Shown: one piece after another, positions 54,506 through 64,000 of the stretch
Position numbering within the stretch: position 1 is the first letter of the stretch
Layout of the letters: each line of letters opens with the position of its first letter
Source: Solemya velum gill symbiont
Lineage (GTDB): Bacteria > Pseudomonadota > Gammaproteobacteria > Chromatiales > Chromatiaceae
NCBI RefSeq assembly: GCF_000787395.1
Contig: NZ_JRAA01000003.1
Coordinates: forward strand, 463,270-527,269
Direction: 5' to 3'
DNA length: 64,000 nucleotides
Program-made: the position numbers and the translations under genes
Notes under the pieces: model-generated
Seen by the model: the letters and a program-made list of their open reading frames with translations, nothing else
Told to the model about the DNA's origin: nothing
Database searches by the model: none

Positions 54506-55610
54506 CAGGCTATGAGCATTTATCATGGATAGTATCGTCTATCTCGTCTTCGTCTGCTGACGAATTGTCTCGTTCTTGTCGTTTATCCATAACAACATTC
54601 TCCACTGCAATTCTGTCTCGGGTATCGGATTCTTCATCTGATACTCCCGGTGGCACAACATAACTGCGCATTCTCCGGTTATCAGTAGTTTTTGGAATAT
54701 GGCACTCTTCAATTTCTGACGGTCTGATATCCCTGACGTGAGTCTTTGTCATTGTCTAATTGAGCTGGTGTCTAATAGTGCAGCTGAGGGGTGCGATAAT
54801 AAGGTAGCCAGCACCCGACCAGTTTACTCATTGTTCTGTGATTTTTGAGATAGGCTGGGTCTCATTTTTGGAATTGTATTTCTTTACTATTTCTGTGAGA
54901 ATATTATTTTTGCTTCTATTTCACCTCTTTCATATGTTTATGCACCCACATGAATGATTTGTGCTGCTCTGGTAAAGCCACTTATGCAGATCGTCCCTCA
55001 TATACCGTCTCCTTGGTTTTAAATAGTGTCTAGAGGTAGAACTACGTCTCTATTGTGAATCTTCTGATTCAAAATAATGCGTGTCGTCTGTTTTAGTGGC
55101 CCTGCCGTTTCTCAGTTGGTGTCTCAGCTGAGCTATAGTTTCATCAGTCAGATGTTCTGATATGATATCAATCTCTAGGTAAATCTACATCAGGTTTACT
55201 TATCTCATCTGGAGTTTACACCTCGCAACTAGCTTAGTTCTTTGTTTTATCAATTCTAACCCATTTTGACCCAAACGAGAAGTCTTTGAATCTATGTCAG
55301 GCTTTTCATCTGACTGATTTTCATCAGCATCCTTCTGACTCTGCTCACTATTCCCATGATTCTTATTACTGTTCGAAAGTTTTGAGGTCAACACAGCAAT
55401 TGTGTTCTCTCGTGGTGTCATGCTTTGTGTGTTGTGTGGCGACATACAAACAGACATACAAACAGTGCACAATATCTGGATGTTGGGTTTTGTTCATTTC
55501 AGAAGGCAATAAAAAAGCACAATGTTATGGTTTGTGTCAGTCCATCAGAGGACACCACAGCCATGTTAAGACTTACACCTGAATAACGTCTGAGGCTGTG
55601 GAATATTTGG
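54506..55610. other. bacterial-eukaryotic junction region
   Basis: No bacterial gene is recognisable. The minus strand has protein-like but broken stretches: MTKTHVRDIRPSEIEECHIP... (54752-54510), ISEHLTDETIAQLRHQLRNG... to a stop near 55055, and a Ser/Asn/Asp-rich frame 55472-55200 (KLSNSNKNHGNSEQSQKDA). They look like pieces of a eukaryotic gene or retroelement. The exact junction cannot be seen; the earliest point is just after 54505. Confidence 0.5.
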
Positions 55611-56258
55611 AGTCAGGCGTGGCTCCTCAGGATGTTGCCCCCCGAGCGGTGTCCGGGGTAGAATAGCCCGCCGTATCCTCCCGCGTGTCGTAAGAGGCGA
55701 CTAAAAGGGGGCAACCTGTTTGCCGTGGGTTGCGACCCGTGTCGGCGGAGGTGGGGATCCTGATGGCTGAGGAGATCCATGGTACGCCCCCCTTGTGTAC
55801 TATAGGATTTTGACCATTTCTCCAACACGCCATTTTGGCCCCGTATTCGCCTAGACGGGTGGTCCGGGTTGGGCCCGGCCCGGATCAATCGGCTAGTCAA
55901 ACACACCCTATAAGCTACATCTCTCACCCTATGTATGATCAGGACATTACTACTGACTCTTCCATTGTCAATACTGCTTCTGGATCACATTGTTGTACTT
56001 CATTCTGTTTTTGATATGTGGCTTGTTGGGTTGATGGCATAGGGTCAATCGAGTGTGCCTGTTCTTCAATGTGTGCGATTTTATATATGTTTTATTATAT
56101 ATGTTATTTCGCACACACCGCTGTGCATATCGCTCGAGTATCCCACTTGTGTATCCCTGGCATTGGTGCTACGCTGGGCACTGCCCCGTAGTATTGTGCC
56201 CCCTAGTTGGGCTCGATGGTGGGTGGGGAGCACAGGTGGTGAAAACTCTCCTTCCAAT

Positions 56259-57608
56259 ATGGGAAAAAAAACACAAAACCTCAAACGTGTTCGAGAGGAT
56301 TCTCCCTCTTCCGATACTTCTGATGATGATGACGATACCCGATACACTGACAGGAATTGGCCACGATTTTTAATGATAGAAGATGCATCTCCCCAGGACA
56401 AAAGGCTCCATAAGCTCTCTCCCTTTGCCATACAAAAGGGTCTTCAGAGTACAGCTGGTGAACCGTCTTCTGTGAAGAAGCTTTCCTCCGGTGCGCTGCT
56501 TTTAGAATGTGCTAGCAAACAACAATCAGTCAACTTTATGAAAGTAAAAATTTTTGTAAATGTTCCTGTGAAAGTTTCTCCACATAGGACCCTGAATACC
56601 TGCAAAGGTGTCATCCGCTCGCCAGACCTCAAATATGCGACGGAGGCCGAGATTGTGGAGTCTTTTGTACATGTTTGCGAAGCCCGTCGCATCACTTTGA
56701 AAAAAGGTCCTACTATCATTCAAACCAATACTTTCATTTTGACTTTCTCAACCCCATCACTTCCTACCAGTTTACGCATTGGCTATTTGAACTTACGTGT
56801 TGACCCGTATATACCCAATCCATTACGTTGTTTCCAATGTCAGAAATTCGGTCACCACAAAGCCAACTGCAAGAATTCTCCAGTTTGTGCAAAGTGTGGA
56901 AATCCTGATCACAACAGTGAGGATTGTAAGGCAGATGCTTGCTGTGTCAACTGCAAGGGATCTCATCCTTCCTTCTCTAAGGATTGTAGAGAATGGAAGT
57001 TTGAGAAAGATATCCAACGATTGAAAACCTTACAACGTCTATCATATCCCGAGGCGAGGGGGATTGTTCGCGCTTGTAGTGCTGCTTCCACCACTACTGC
57101 ATCGTATGCACAAGCAGCAAAGCGCGTCAACTCTTCCTCGGTCGGATGTCAGACAACTTTTGACACAGTACCCATCTCCCGACAACCAGTAACAAAATCT
57201 AGCTCGTGTCAAACTGTCAGCACTTTGCAGAAGCTGGAGGATTCAAAATCCGTTTCTGCCACACTCAAATCGAAATCATCAACCACTACCAAAATCCCAG
57301 TTAATACTTCAAGACAAACATCCGATCAAACTCAGAAACCAAAACCTATTTCCAATAAAAAACAGAAACACATTTCACAAATCAGATCTGTGGATTCAGC
57401 AGAGAAGACTGTGAAAGCGAGGTCTCCATCCACCACCCGTAGGTCTCGCACTACAAAGTCACCGCCCTCCTCTCTTAAATCTCGTCAGTCGCGGTTTGAC
57501 AGGCTCCCTACGGAATCTGTTAGTCCGTCGAGTAACAGTTTCAGTGTTCTGGCCACCGAGTCAGACACTGAAGATATGGATATATCTACGGCCACTACCC
57601 GTTTATGA
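56259..57608 (+). CDS. LINE ORF1, gag-like nucleic-acid-binding protein
   Basis: About 449 residues from ATG 56259 (MGKKTQNLKRVREDSPSSDT); the frame is open further upstream but reads as UTR. A central RRM/PRE_C2HC-like region (VKIFVNVPVKVSPHRTLNTC) is followed by knuckles CFQCQKFGHHKANC, CAKCGNPDHNSEDC and CVNCKGSHPSFSKDC. The C-terminus is Ser/Thr/Lys-rich and disordered. It would coat element RNA. Confidence 0.85.
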   Translation: MGKKTQNLKRVREDSPSSDTSDDDDDTRYTDRNWPRFLMIEDASPQDKRLHKLSPFAIQKGLQSTAGEPSSVKKLSSGALLLECASKQQSVNFMKVKIFVNVPVKVSPHRTLNTCKGVIRSPDLKYATEAEIVESFVHVCEARRITLKKGPTIIQTNTFILTFSTPSLPTSLRIGYLNLRVDPYIPNPLRCFQCQKFGHHKANCKNSPVCAKCGNPDHNSEDCKADACCVNCKGSHPSFSKDCREWKFEKDIQRLKTLQRLSYPEARGIVRACSAASTTTASYAQAAKRVNSSSVGCQTTFDTVPISRQPVTKSSSCQTVSTLQKLEDSKSVSATLKSKSSTTTKIPVNTSRQTSDQTQKPKPISNKKQKHISQIRSVDSAEKTVKARSPSTTRRSRTTKSPPSSLKSRQSRFDRLPTESVSPSSNSFSVLATESDTEDMDISTATTRL

Positions 57609-57680
57609 TATATCCCCTTTTAACTCATAATGTATAATATCCTATCTATAATTTTTATTATATTTTTATCTTTTAGCATC

Positions 57681-60600
57681 ATGGCAACTCACAATATACT
57701 GCAATGGAATTGCAGAGGTTTTAGGGCCAATTATGAGGAACTCGGTCTACTAGTTCAGAAGTATAATCCCAAAGTAATCTGTCTCCAGGAAACTTTTCTA
57801 CCCCTTAATTCCTCATTTAGACTAAAAAATTATACTGCTTATCATGACGCATCTACATCTATTTTCATCCATAGCACTGTTCATCATACGCCAATTTCTC
57901 TTAATACACCCTTGTCGGTTACGGCAGTACGTGTGACTTTACACAAAGTCATCACTATCTGTTCTGTTTATTTACCACCAAAACAGCAATTTCAGCTCTC
58001 TGATCTTGATACTTTATTTTTGCAGCTCCCATCCCCCCAACTTTTACTTGGGGACTTCAACGGTGCCAACCAGCTTTGGGGGTCTGCTTCCAATAATCCC
58101 CGTGGAGACTTAATAGAGAATTTTCTCACCATTAATAATCTATGTTTATTCAATGATAAATCTCCCACATTTCTTCATTCTGGACATGGTACATTTTCCT
58201 CAATAGACCTTTCTATTTCAGACCCGTCCTTATTTCTGGACTTTGAATGGTCTGTAGAGAATGATCTACATGGTAGTGACCACTTTCCTCTCATTTTGAA
58301 GAATACTGAACTTGAAAACACTGCTCACCCCCCAAAATGGAAGATGTCCAAAGCTAACTGGACTCAATTCGAATCATTGTGTTTAGAGAAACTAACCAAA
58401 ACTTCGGTCAACAGTACCACTATCGATGATTATACTTCTATCCTTTTGACCATTGCCGATGACAGTATACCTAAAACCTCTGGCAAATCCATTGCTCGGA
58501 GAAATCCATGGTTTAATGATGATTGTAAAGAGGCCATTGCCAAACGCAAGAGAGATTTACGTCATTTCAAACAAGAACCTACCTCAGCTAACCTAGGTGC
58601 TTTTAAAATCAGTCGGGCTCAAGCCCGTCGAACTGTTCGACAAACTCGTAAAAACTCTTGGCGTGATTACGTTTCTCGTTTGAACAATCGCACTTCTCCT
58701 AAATCTGTCTGGCGTACCATTCGCAGCATGAATGGTAAGGGAGGTGGGAGTAAGGGTGCCCCCACTCATTTATCCGAACAGAATACTCCTATCACTGATA
58801 AACTTCATATTGCCAATACATTAGGTGATAAATTCTCACAGAACTCTTCATCTAGTAATTGTTCCGATGCTTTCTCTGCCCACAGAGCAAAGCTGGAACA
58901 ACATCCACTAAATTTCAAATCTTCCAATTTCGAAGATTACAACACAGTTTTCAGTCTTAATGAACTTCAGATATCGCTATCTAAATCACACAATTCTGCT
59001 CCAGGTCCCGATGGTATTCACTATGAATTATTAAAACACCTACCATCACAATCACTAGAATTACTTCTGGATATTTTCAACTATATTTGGACATCTGGTT
59101 CTCTTCCCTCCTCGTGGAAAGAGGCCACTGTTATTCCCATTACTAAACCTGGTAAAGATTCCACTGATCCTGCAAACTACCGCCCCATATCTCTTACCAG
59201 CTGCCTATGCAAAACCATGGAACGAATGATAAATGACCGCCTGGTGTGGTTCTTAGAATCCAATAATCTTTTAACCAATTTACAGTGTGGATTTCGTCAA
59301 GGACGTAGTACTATTGACCATTTAGTTCGACTCGAAAGTTACATTCGTGATGCCTTTCTGAAGAAAGAGCATGTTGTTACTGTCTTCTTTGATTTAGAAA
59401 AAGCTTACGAAACAACCTGGCAATATGGCATTTTAAAAGATCTCTTTGACTTTGGGTTGAAGGGTCGCTTACCTGTTTTTATACAGAATTTTTTAAATGA
59501 TCGTCATTTTCGTGTCCGCCTGGGTTCTACTCTTTCGGACACATTTTCTCAGGAGATGGGTGTACCGCAAGGCAGCATCCTTTCTGTTACACTGTTCTCT
59601 ATCAAGATTAATAGTATTGTATCCTGCATGAAAACTGATACAGAAGGATCTCTATATGTGGATGACTTCTCTATCAGTTATCGTTCAAAACACATGTGCA
59701 CAATGGAAAGGCACCTCCAGCAGTGTCTTAATAAACTAGATGAATGGGCTAATACAAATGGTTTCAAATTTTCGAAAACCAAAACTGTGTGCATGCATTT
59801 TTGTCAGCTCCGTGGTCTTCATCCTGACCCTACATTGCTTTTAGCAAAAGCTCCAATCCCTGTCGTAAAAGAGTTTAAGTTCCTTGGTCTTCTTTTAGAC
59901 CCTAAACTCACTTTCATTCCCCACATTCGTTACCTTCGTGTGAAATGCAGAAAATCATTAGACATTCTCAAAGTTTTATCCAGTACTGACTGGGGTTCTG
60001 ATCGAGATACACTACTCATGCTTTATAAATCTGTTATTCTGTCAAAACTAGATTATGCTAGTATTATATATGGCTCAGCAAGGCCATCGTATCTTAGACC
60101 ACTTGATTCGATCCATCATCAGGGCTTACGCTTATGTTTAGGAGCATACAGAACATCTCCCGTGGAGAGCCTGTATGTGGAATCCAATGTGCCATCATTA
60201 AGTCTTCGACGCACAAAACTTTCATTAGATTATGCTACTAAAATGACTGCCTACCCTTCTAATCCTGCTTATGACTGTGTATTCCATGCACAACATGAAA
60301 ATCTGTATGAACAGCATCAGCGCTTCATTCCTTCATTCGGGATCCGTACGATTCCCAATTTTGAGGCAGCTGAAATACCATCCACAGATATTTTACTCAA
60401 CAAATTATCCAGTAAACCACCATGGTCTTTAAAGATACCCTCTATTCTCTACACTATGCACAACAAATCTAAGTCGACTACACACCCTTTGGCATTTCAA
60501 TCACTATTTGCAGAAATTCGACATACTTATTCTACCCACCAACCTATTTATACAGATGGCTCTAAAGATCAGGAAAAGGTGTCAGCAGCGATGTATGCAC

Positions 60601-61340
60601 CACCATCTGTTGATACTGCTCGCTTACCAAATAATTCCTCAATATTTTCTGCAGAACTCTATGCTTTGCTTCTCGCTTTGCAAAGCATACAATCTCATAA
60701 AGCATCCAAGTTTATTGTTTTCACAGATTCACTTTCATCGTTGCAGTCACTCAGTTCTTTTAAAATCACACATCCTTTAGTTTTACAACTTCTGGAATTT
60801 TATAACCTTTTACTCCAAAAGGGCAAAACAATAGTTTTCTGCTGGATACCAAGTCATATGGGCATCAGAGGTAACGAAAAGGTTGACTCCATTGCCAAAA
60901 CTGCTTTGAACTCCGACATGAGTTCCTTTAAAGTACCATACTCTGATTTCAAACCCTTGTCTAGAAAATACATCAATTATTTTTGGCAGCTTGAGTGGGA
61001 CACTTTAGATGGTAACAAATTACATAGAATACAGTCTTCTTTGAAACAGAACAAGCATCACCCCGGACTCGGCCGAAGAGATAATGTGGTTCTTACACGA
61101 TTAAGAATAGGTCATTCTCACATTACACATTCATATTTATTAAAGAAAGAACCTCGACCTGTTTGTGATGTCTGTGATGTTCCTCTTACTGTAGAACATT
61201 TTTTACTTACTTGTTCTGTTTTTACCAGCAGTCGATTATCCTTTTTTAATGTAACATCGTTGAAAATGTTGTTTGAGACTGTTGCCCCAGAGCACATTCT
61301 CAGTTATTTGCGATCTATAAATTTTTATCGAAAAATTTAA
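57681..61340 (+). CDS. LINE ORF2: endonuclease, reverse transcriptase, RNase H
   Basis: 1219 residues from ATG 57681 (MATHNILQWNCRGFRANYEE). The APE-type endonuclease has ICLQET, LLLGDFNGANQLWG and GSDHFPL. The RT has FFDLEKAYETTWQYGILKDL, MGVPQGSILSVTLFSI and catalytic LYVDDFSI. RNase H has IYTDGSKDQE, SAELYALLLALQ, FTDSLSSLQSL and WIPSHMGIRGNEKVDSIAK. A C-terminal CDVCDVPLTVEHFLLTC zinc motif follows. All catalytic residues are present with no internal stop. Confidence 0.93.
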   Translation: MATHNILQWNCRGFRANYEELGLLVQKYNPKVICLQETFLPLNSSFRLKNYTAYHDASTSIFIHSTVHHTPISLNTPLSVTAVRVTLHKVITICSVYLPPKQQFQLSDLDTLFLQLPSPQLLLGDFNGANQLWGSASNNPRGDLIENFLTINNLCLFNDKSPTFLHSGHGTFSSIDLSISDPSLFLDFEWSVENDLHGSDHFPLILKNTELENTAHPPKWKMSKANWTQFESLCLEKLTKTSVNSTTIDDYTSILLTIADDSIPKTSGKSIARRNPWFNDDCKEAIAKRKRDLRHFKQEPTSANLGAFKISRAQARRTVRQTRKNSWRDYVSRLNNRTSPKSVWRTIRSMNGKGGGSKGAPTHLSEQNTPITDKLHIANTLGDKFSQNSSSSNCSDAFSAHRAKLEQHPLNFKSSNFEDYNTVFSLNELQISLSKSHNSAPGPDGIHYELLKHLPSQSLELLLDIFNYIWTSGSLPSSWKEATVIPITKPGKDSTDPANYRPISLTSCLCKTMERMINDRLVWFLESNNLLTNLQCGFRQGRSTIDHLVRLESYIRDAFLKKEHVVTVFFDLEKAYETTWQYGILKDLFDFGLKGRLPVFIQNFLNDRHFRVRLGSTLSDTFSQEMGVPQGSILSVTLFSIKINSIVSCMKTDTEGSLYVDDFSISYRSKHMCTMERHLQQCLNKLDEWANTNGFKFSKTKTVCMHFCQLRGLHPDPTLLLAKAPIPVVKEFKFLGLLLDPKLTFIPHIRYLRVKCRKSLDILKVLSSTDWGSDRDTLLMLYKSVILSKLDYASIIYGSARPSYLRPLDSIHHQGLRLCLGAYRTSPVESLYVESNVPSLSLRRTKLSLDYATKMTAYPSNPAYDCVFHAQHENLYEQHQRFIPSFGIRTIPNFEAAEIPSTDILLNKLSSKPPWSLKIPSILYTMHNKSKSTTHPLAFQSLFAEIRHTYSTHQPIYTDGSKDQEKVSAAMYAPPSVDTARLPNNSSIFSAELYALLLALQSIQSHKASKFIVFTDSLSSLQSLSSFKITHPLVLQLLEFYNLLLQKGKTIVFCWIPSHMGIRGNEKVDSIAKTALNSDMSSFKVPYSDFKPLSRKYINYFWQLEWDTLDGNKLHRIQSSLKQNKHHPGLGRRDNVVLTRLRIGHSHITHSYLLKKEPRPVCDVCDVPLTVEHFLLTCSVFTSSRLSFFNVTSLKMLFETVAPEHILSYLRSINFYRKI

Positions 61341-61767
61341 TTAAATACTTTTTACATACCATTTTAATCATTCATAAATTTTACATTTGTTCCGATATTA
61401 CTTCCCTATTCCGGCATATTCCAGCCCCCCTTATCCTAGATTTTCTACACAATGTTAGGTTCTATCACCTACAGTAGTATTGTAAGCTGGATGGCGATAA
61501 TGCTGTGAGGGGAGCTGTTACTCAAGCCGTCATCCAGCCCCCTAGGAACTCTGCAATGTGCCGGTTTAGGATGTTTCATGGTTCAAATTATTGGAAAATT
61601 TAATTTTGAAGAATTTTTACATTCCATTTCAATCATCATTTTTAAGTTCTATCCTCTGTAGATATCACTTTCTAATTTATTAATACTCATTCTCTTTCAT
61701 AGCCATTTTGTCCCAATATAGCCTTTCTGTGCTGACGGGACATTAAACCCATTCCATTCCATTCCAT

Positions 61768-62264
61768 GATCCAAATTAGGGGGTAAGTTTAGGTTAATTG
61801 TCGATCCGGGTCCACAAAGTCGTCTAGAATTTAACGGCGGAAGTGATTAGACTATTACTCTAGAAGCGTGTGCCTAATTTTTAATCAGGTTAATTTTTTC
61901 TTTCCCCTTCGGTTAAACTGGTTTATTTGTATCAAATGTATGGAATTCATATTTCTAGCACTAGTCTGGCGTTTAAGTATTTAGAATTTTAGTAGTACAG
62001 TTCTTTGATTGCAACTCGGTGTGTGCTGGCTATTGTCGAAAAAACCTTTTCGGCTCTTCGTAACTCCTCTTTAGTAAGGTACGAGTTCCCGCTAACAATG
62101 GTTTTGCTGTTGGTGGCTTTTTGCTGGACAACGGCGAGGCTCTTTAGAAGCATAGGGTGATGGGTACTGTTTTACAAGGTAGTAGCCGTAGTGTACCGCT
62201 AGCTGTTTTAACGTGGCAATAGAAGAAGTTGATCAAGTCGGGGTCGTTTCTCTTTCAAGGGCAC
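61768..62264. other. uncoded flank of the mirror-written segment
   Basis: No gene in either orientation, and no clear coding in the unreversed complement either. It probably includes the 5' part of the Tigger-like element and the start of the mirror-written DNA, but I cannot place the switch point within it. Confidence 0.35.
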
Positions 62265-63480
62265 TCTCCCTTTATTATTATAGAATATGCTAGGGCGTCT
62301 TTTACCTTTAACAGGCTCGTACGATTTTAGGTTAACCTTTATTTACGAGGTCGAGCTTGTTAAGTTTAGACTAGTACGTAAGTTGACAATCGGTCTACCT
62401 ACTTTGACTTAAAACTTACTCGTCGCAGTTCCAGTCCGGCGTCTTTTAAGTCTCGACCTGCTGGAACTGGATGGGAGGGCCTCAAACTGCTTGTCTATCG
62501 CTTTACCTAAGAACTTGTTACACTTAATGTTCACGGGTCATAGGTGTCTGTTATTATTTGTAAATACGCGTCTTCAAACTATAGAGGCGAGGTAGGGAGT
62601 CAAGTTTCGGTCGGTCTCAACGACAAATAATAAAAAGTTTCTGTATTGAAGTCAAAAAAGTCCTCAGTGCTTGTAGTAATAGTGTTTTTGAAGGGCAGAC
62701 TGAATCTCCTCTTTTACTGACGAAAGATACCAAACAATCCTTTGAACGCGCTATCGATGCTCAAGTTTTTGTTAGATAGTAGTTGTACTTGGCTTTGCGG
62801 ACAAAGTAAAGCTTAGCAGGACCCTTTTGACAGCTAGTTCACCTTGATTTTCACATGCGCACGCTTGTTGTCGAGACTTTTGCGGTGTAATGCCATCACA
62901 ACGAACACAGACGTGACCACTACCAAGAGCTACGGGTACTATTTAAATTTCCCTTTCGACGCTTTAACTTTAACTTTCCAGGATTCCCCACTAGCATCGG
63001 GCAAGTTGGTTTTCCGAACCTACCTACCTTGGAAAATTACCATTCCACCCACTCCTTTATATAGGCGGTCATTATGACTCTTTTTTGTCAGGAACACACA
63101 AAATCTAGCAAGGCCGCGTATAGTGGTTTTGTCACCTTTCCCTCAACTTTTGCTCATCCACGCTTTAATGTCAGTAGGCGGACCACTTACGTGAAGGTAT
63201 TGAAGTTGGGGACCTACACCTCGCATCTTATTTCGGTAAGTTTCGTCTAGACGCTCGTAGTACCAGACTAAAGTTATCCCTTCGTCGTCTCACTTTTACC
63301 GCTTTAGTTCCCTGTGACTACTTGGCTAACTGCGCCGATTTTGGTCGGCTATTTGTAATGACCCACCCCTAACCTAACAAAACCGGCATCTTTTGAATTC
63401 TTTTCCTCGATTAGGCTTTGAAAGGCCACTGGCCTTAACGTTTGTGTGACTTACCTAGCCTTCTGTGTACTAACCTTTAC
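62265..63480. mobile_element. Tigger/pogo-like transposase, readable only in the unreversed complement
   Basis: The base complement read left to right, not reversed, gives SYTIPQKMEIVRAC (62282-62323), FDEQIAKWILEQC (62484-62522), FPSDLEEKMTAFYGLLGN from 62691, an ETPV catalytic region near 62785, PAHITKTVERELKT, LQPLDV (63202-63219), IKPFKADLRASW (63229-63264) and NFPVTGIANTLNGSED (63418-63465). That is the full order of a Tigger/pogo transposase (HTH, CENP-B HTH, DDE, GSED end) with several frameshifts and stops. Strand is given as '.', since neither real strand encodes it. Confidence 0.85.
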
Positions 63481-63815
63481 GAAACAAAACAAACTACATC
63501 GTCGCTATCACTGTCACTTAAGCTTCCTAAATGAGGTAGACTTGGTAATAATTAAACATAACCTGACCAAACACATATATTATATATATACTAGAGTACG
63601 TCGCTTAACCCAAAAACAACAACATTGATTATTTATAATAACCTTTGAAGTGTAAGTTACCTTCCAGACTGAATAATAAACCGAACTCAAACTCAGAAAC
63701 TTATAAAAAATTTGTCTTTAGATAATGGACATGCTTAATTATATTATATTATTCATTTTATAAAGTGTTTTTTTTTATACGATATTTTTTAACTCGATAT
63801 GGCTTGATTTTGGCC
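63481..63815. other. AT-rich flank, nothing coded
   Basis: Very AT-rich with TA runs (ATATATTATATATATAC at about 63570). It may be the 3' UTR of the mirror-written transposon. Nothing else is supported. Confidence 0.35.
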
Positions 63816-64000
63816 TGTTATGCCATTGAGGGTACATCCTTATTGTTGCATGAGGTACATCCTTCATTGATTGGCATGAGGTACATCCTTTCATTGCTTG
63901 GCATGAGGTACCATCCTTCATTGATTAACCATGAGGTACATCCTTCATTGATTAACCATGAAGCGTACTCCTTCATTGATTGACCTGAAGGGTACATCCT
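63816..64000 (+). repeat. tandem repeat of about 30 bp at the window edge
   Basis: Units built on ATGAGGTACATCCTTCATTG repeat six or seven times with indels (GTACCATCC, GCGTACTCC, CTTTCATTG) and continue past the window. A eukaryotic minisatellite; the unit-to-unit indels may be real or sequencing error. Confidence 0.8.

Larger units (their letters stand above)
55615..61767 (+). mobile_element. non-LTR retrotransposon, I-superfamily type
   Basis: About 6.1 kb with a GC-rich 5' UTR (CCTCCCGCGTGTCGTAAGAG at about 55677), ORF1 with three CCHC-type knuckles, ORF2 with endonuclease, reverse transcriptase and RNase H, a 3' UTR and a (CATTC)n tail at about 61747-61767. RNase H plus a CCHC ORF1 places it with I, Nimb or Outcast-like LINEs, common in marine invertebrates. 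The 5' end is approximate. Both frames are open, so it may be young. Confidence 0.85.

Noticed and set aside
62844..63077. Rightward 77-residue frame near 62.9 kb
   Set aside because: It falls in the mirror-written segment. The transposase motifs appear in the unreversed complement at the same bases, so this frame is meaningless.
54506..63480. Horizontal transfer of eukaryotic transposons into the bacterium
   Set aside because: The whole tail is eukaryotic in composition with no return to bacterial genes, and it includes a segment in impossible orientation. A chimeric or damaged assembly explains both more simply.
9747..64000. CRISPR array
   Set aside because: No regularly spaced identical repeats with unique spacers were seen. 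The repeats at the window edge are contiguous tandem units.

Overview
The window is two unrelated kinds of DNA joined on one contig. Positions 1 to about 54,510 are a gammaproteobacterial chromosome. It carries a normal housekeeping backbone (recA-recX-alaS-lysC-csrA, ispH-fkpB, cysG), a rhodanese-tusA-dsrE2 sulfur-transfer cluster, siroheme synthesis and a DSF-type quorum-sensing locus. The best fit is a sulfur-oxidising gammaproteobacterium (Chromatiales or Sedimenticolaceae-like, possibly an invertebrate symbiont); that placement is inference from gene content. From somewhere between 54,510 and about 55,600 the DNA is eukaryotic: AT-richer, with an apparently intact non-LTR retrotransposon (gag-like ORF1 with CCHC knuckles; endonuclease-RT-RNase H ORF2) and then the remains of a Tigger/pogo DNA transposon. 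The likeliest explanation is a host-symbiont chimeric contig.

Layout. 1-9,420: 5-oxoprolinase genes pxpA'(partial)-pxpB-pxpC, a cupin gene, pncC-thpR-recA-recX-alaS, lysC and csrA. 9,671-22,180: tRNA-Ser(GCT) followed by a 12.4-kb integrated element bounded by a 16-bp repeat of the tRNA 3' end. Its right part (15.97-22.0 kb) is a compact satellite-like module: tyrosine integrase, AlpA-like regulator, small genes, a DUF3987 primase/helicase-like protein and an iteron-rich candidate origin. Its left part holds an IS30 copy, a transposase relic, a receiver-domain relic, a porin and an orphan membrane protein. 22.6-27.2 kb: rpfG-rpfC and convergent rpfF, a complete DSF synthesis and sensing set. 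27.5-34.1 kb: a marC remnant, tRNA-Arg(ACG), HGGxSTG genes, a putative deacetylase lipoprotein with a broken signal peptide, and an IS3 element that has cut a gene. 34.6-42.4 kb: a rhodanese, a transporter-HEAT-cNMP protein split by a homopolymer frameshift, a second identical IS30 copy in opposite orientation, and a GT39-like glycosyltransferase. 42.5-48.8 kb: thiO, ispH, fkpB, pduO-type cobalamin adenosyltransferase and btuB under a cobalamin riboswitch, then a TetR regulator. 48.9-54.5 kb: asnO-like amidotransferase, grxD, cysG, rhodanese-tusA-dsrE2 and a DUF6394-like membrane protein.

The most striking observation is at about 62.26-63.48 kb. Neither strand encodes anything there in the normal way, but the base-by-base complement read left to right WITHOUT reversal spells a degenerate Tigger/pogo transposase from its N-terminal helix-turn-helix to its C-terminal GSED motif. 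No biological inversion produces this; the segment appears to be written backwards in the assembly. Several bacterial genes also break at homopolymer runs (C7, T7 and an A/T run), which points to draft-quality sequence, although a phase-variable tract is possible for the C7 case.
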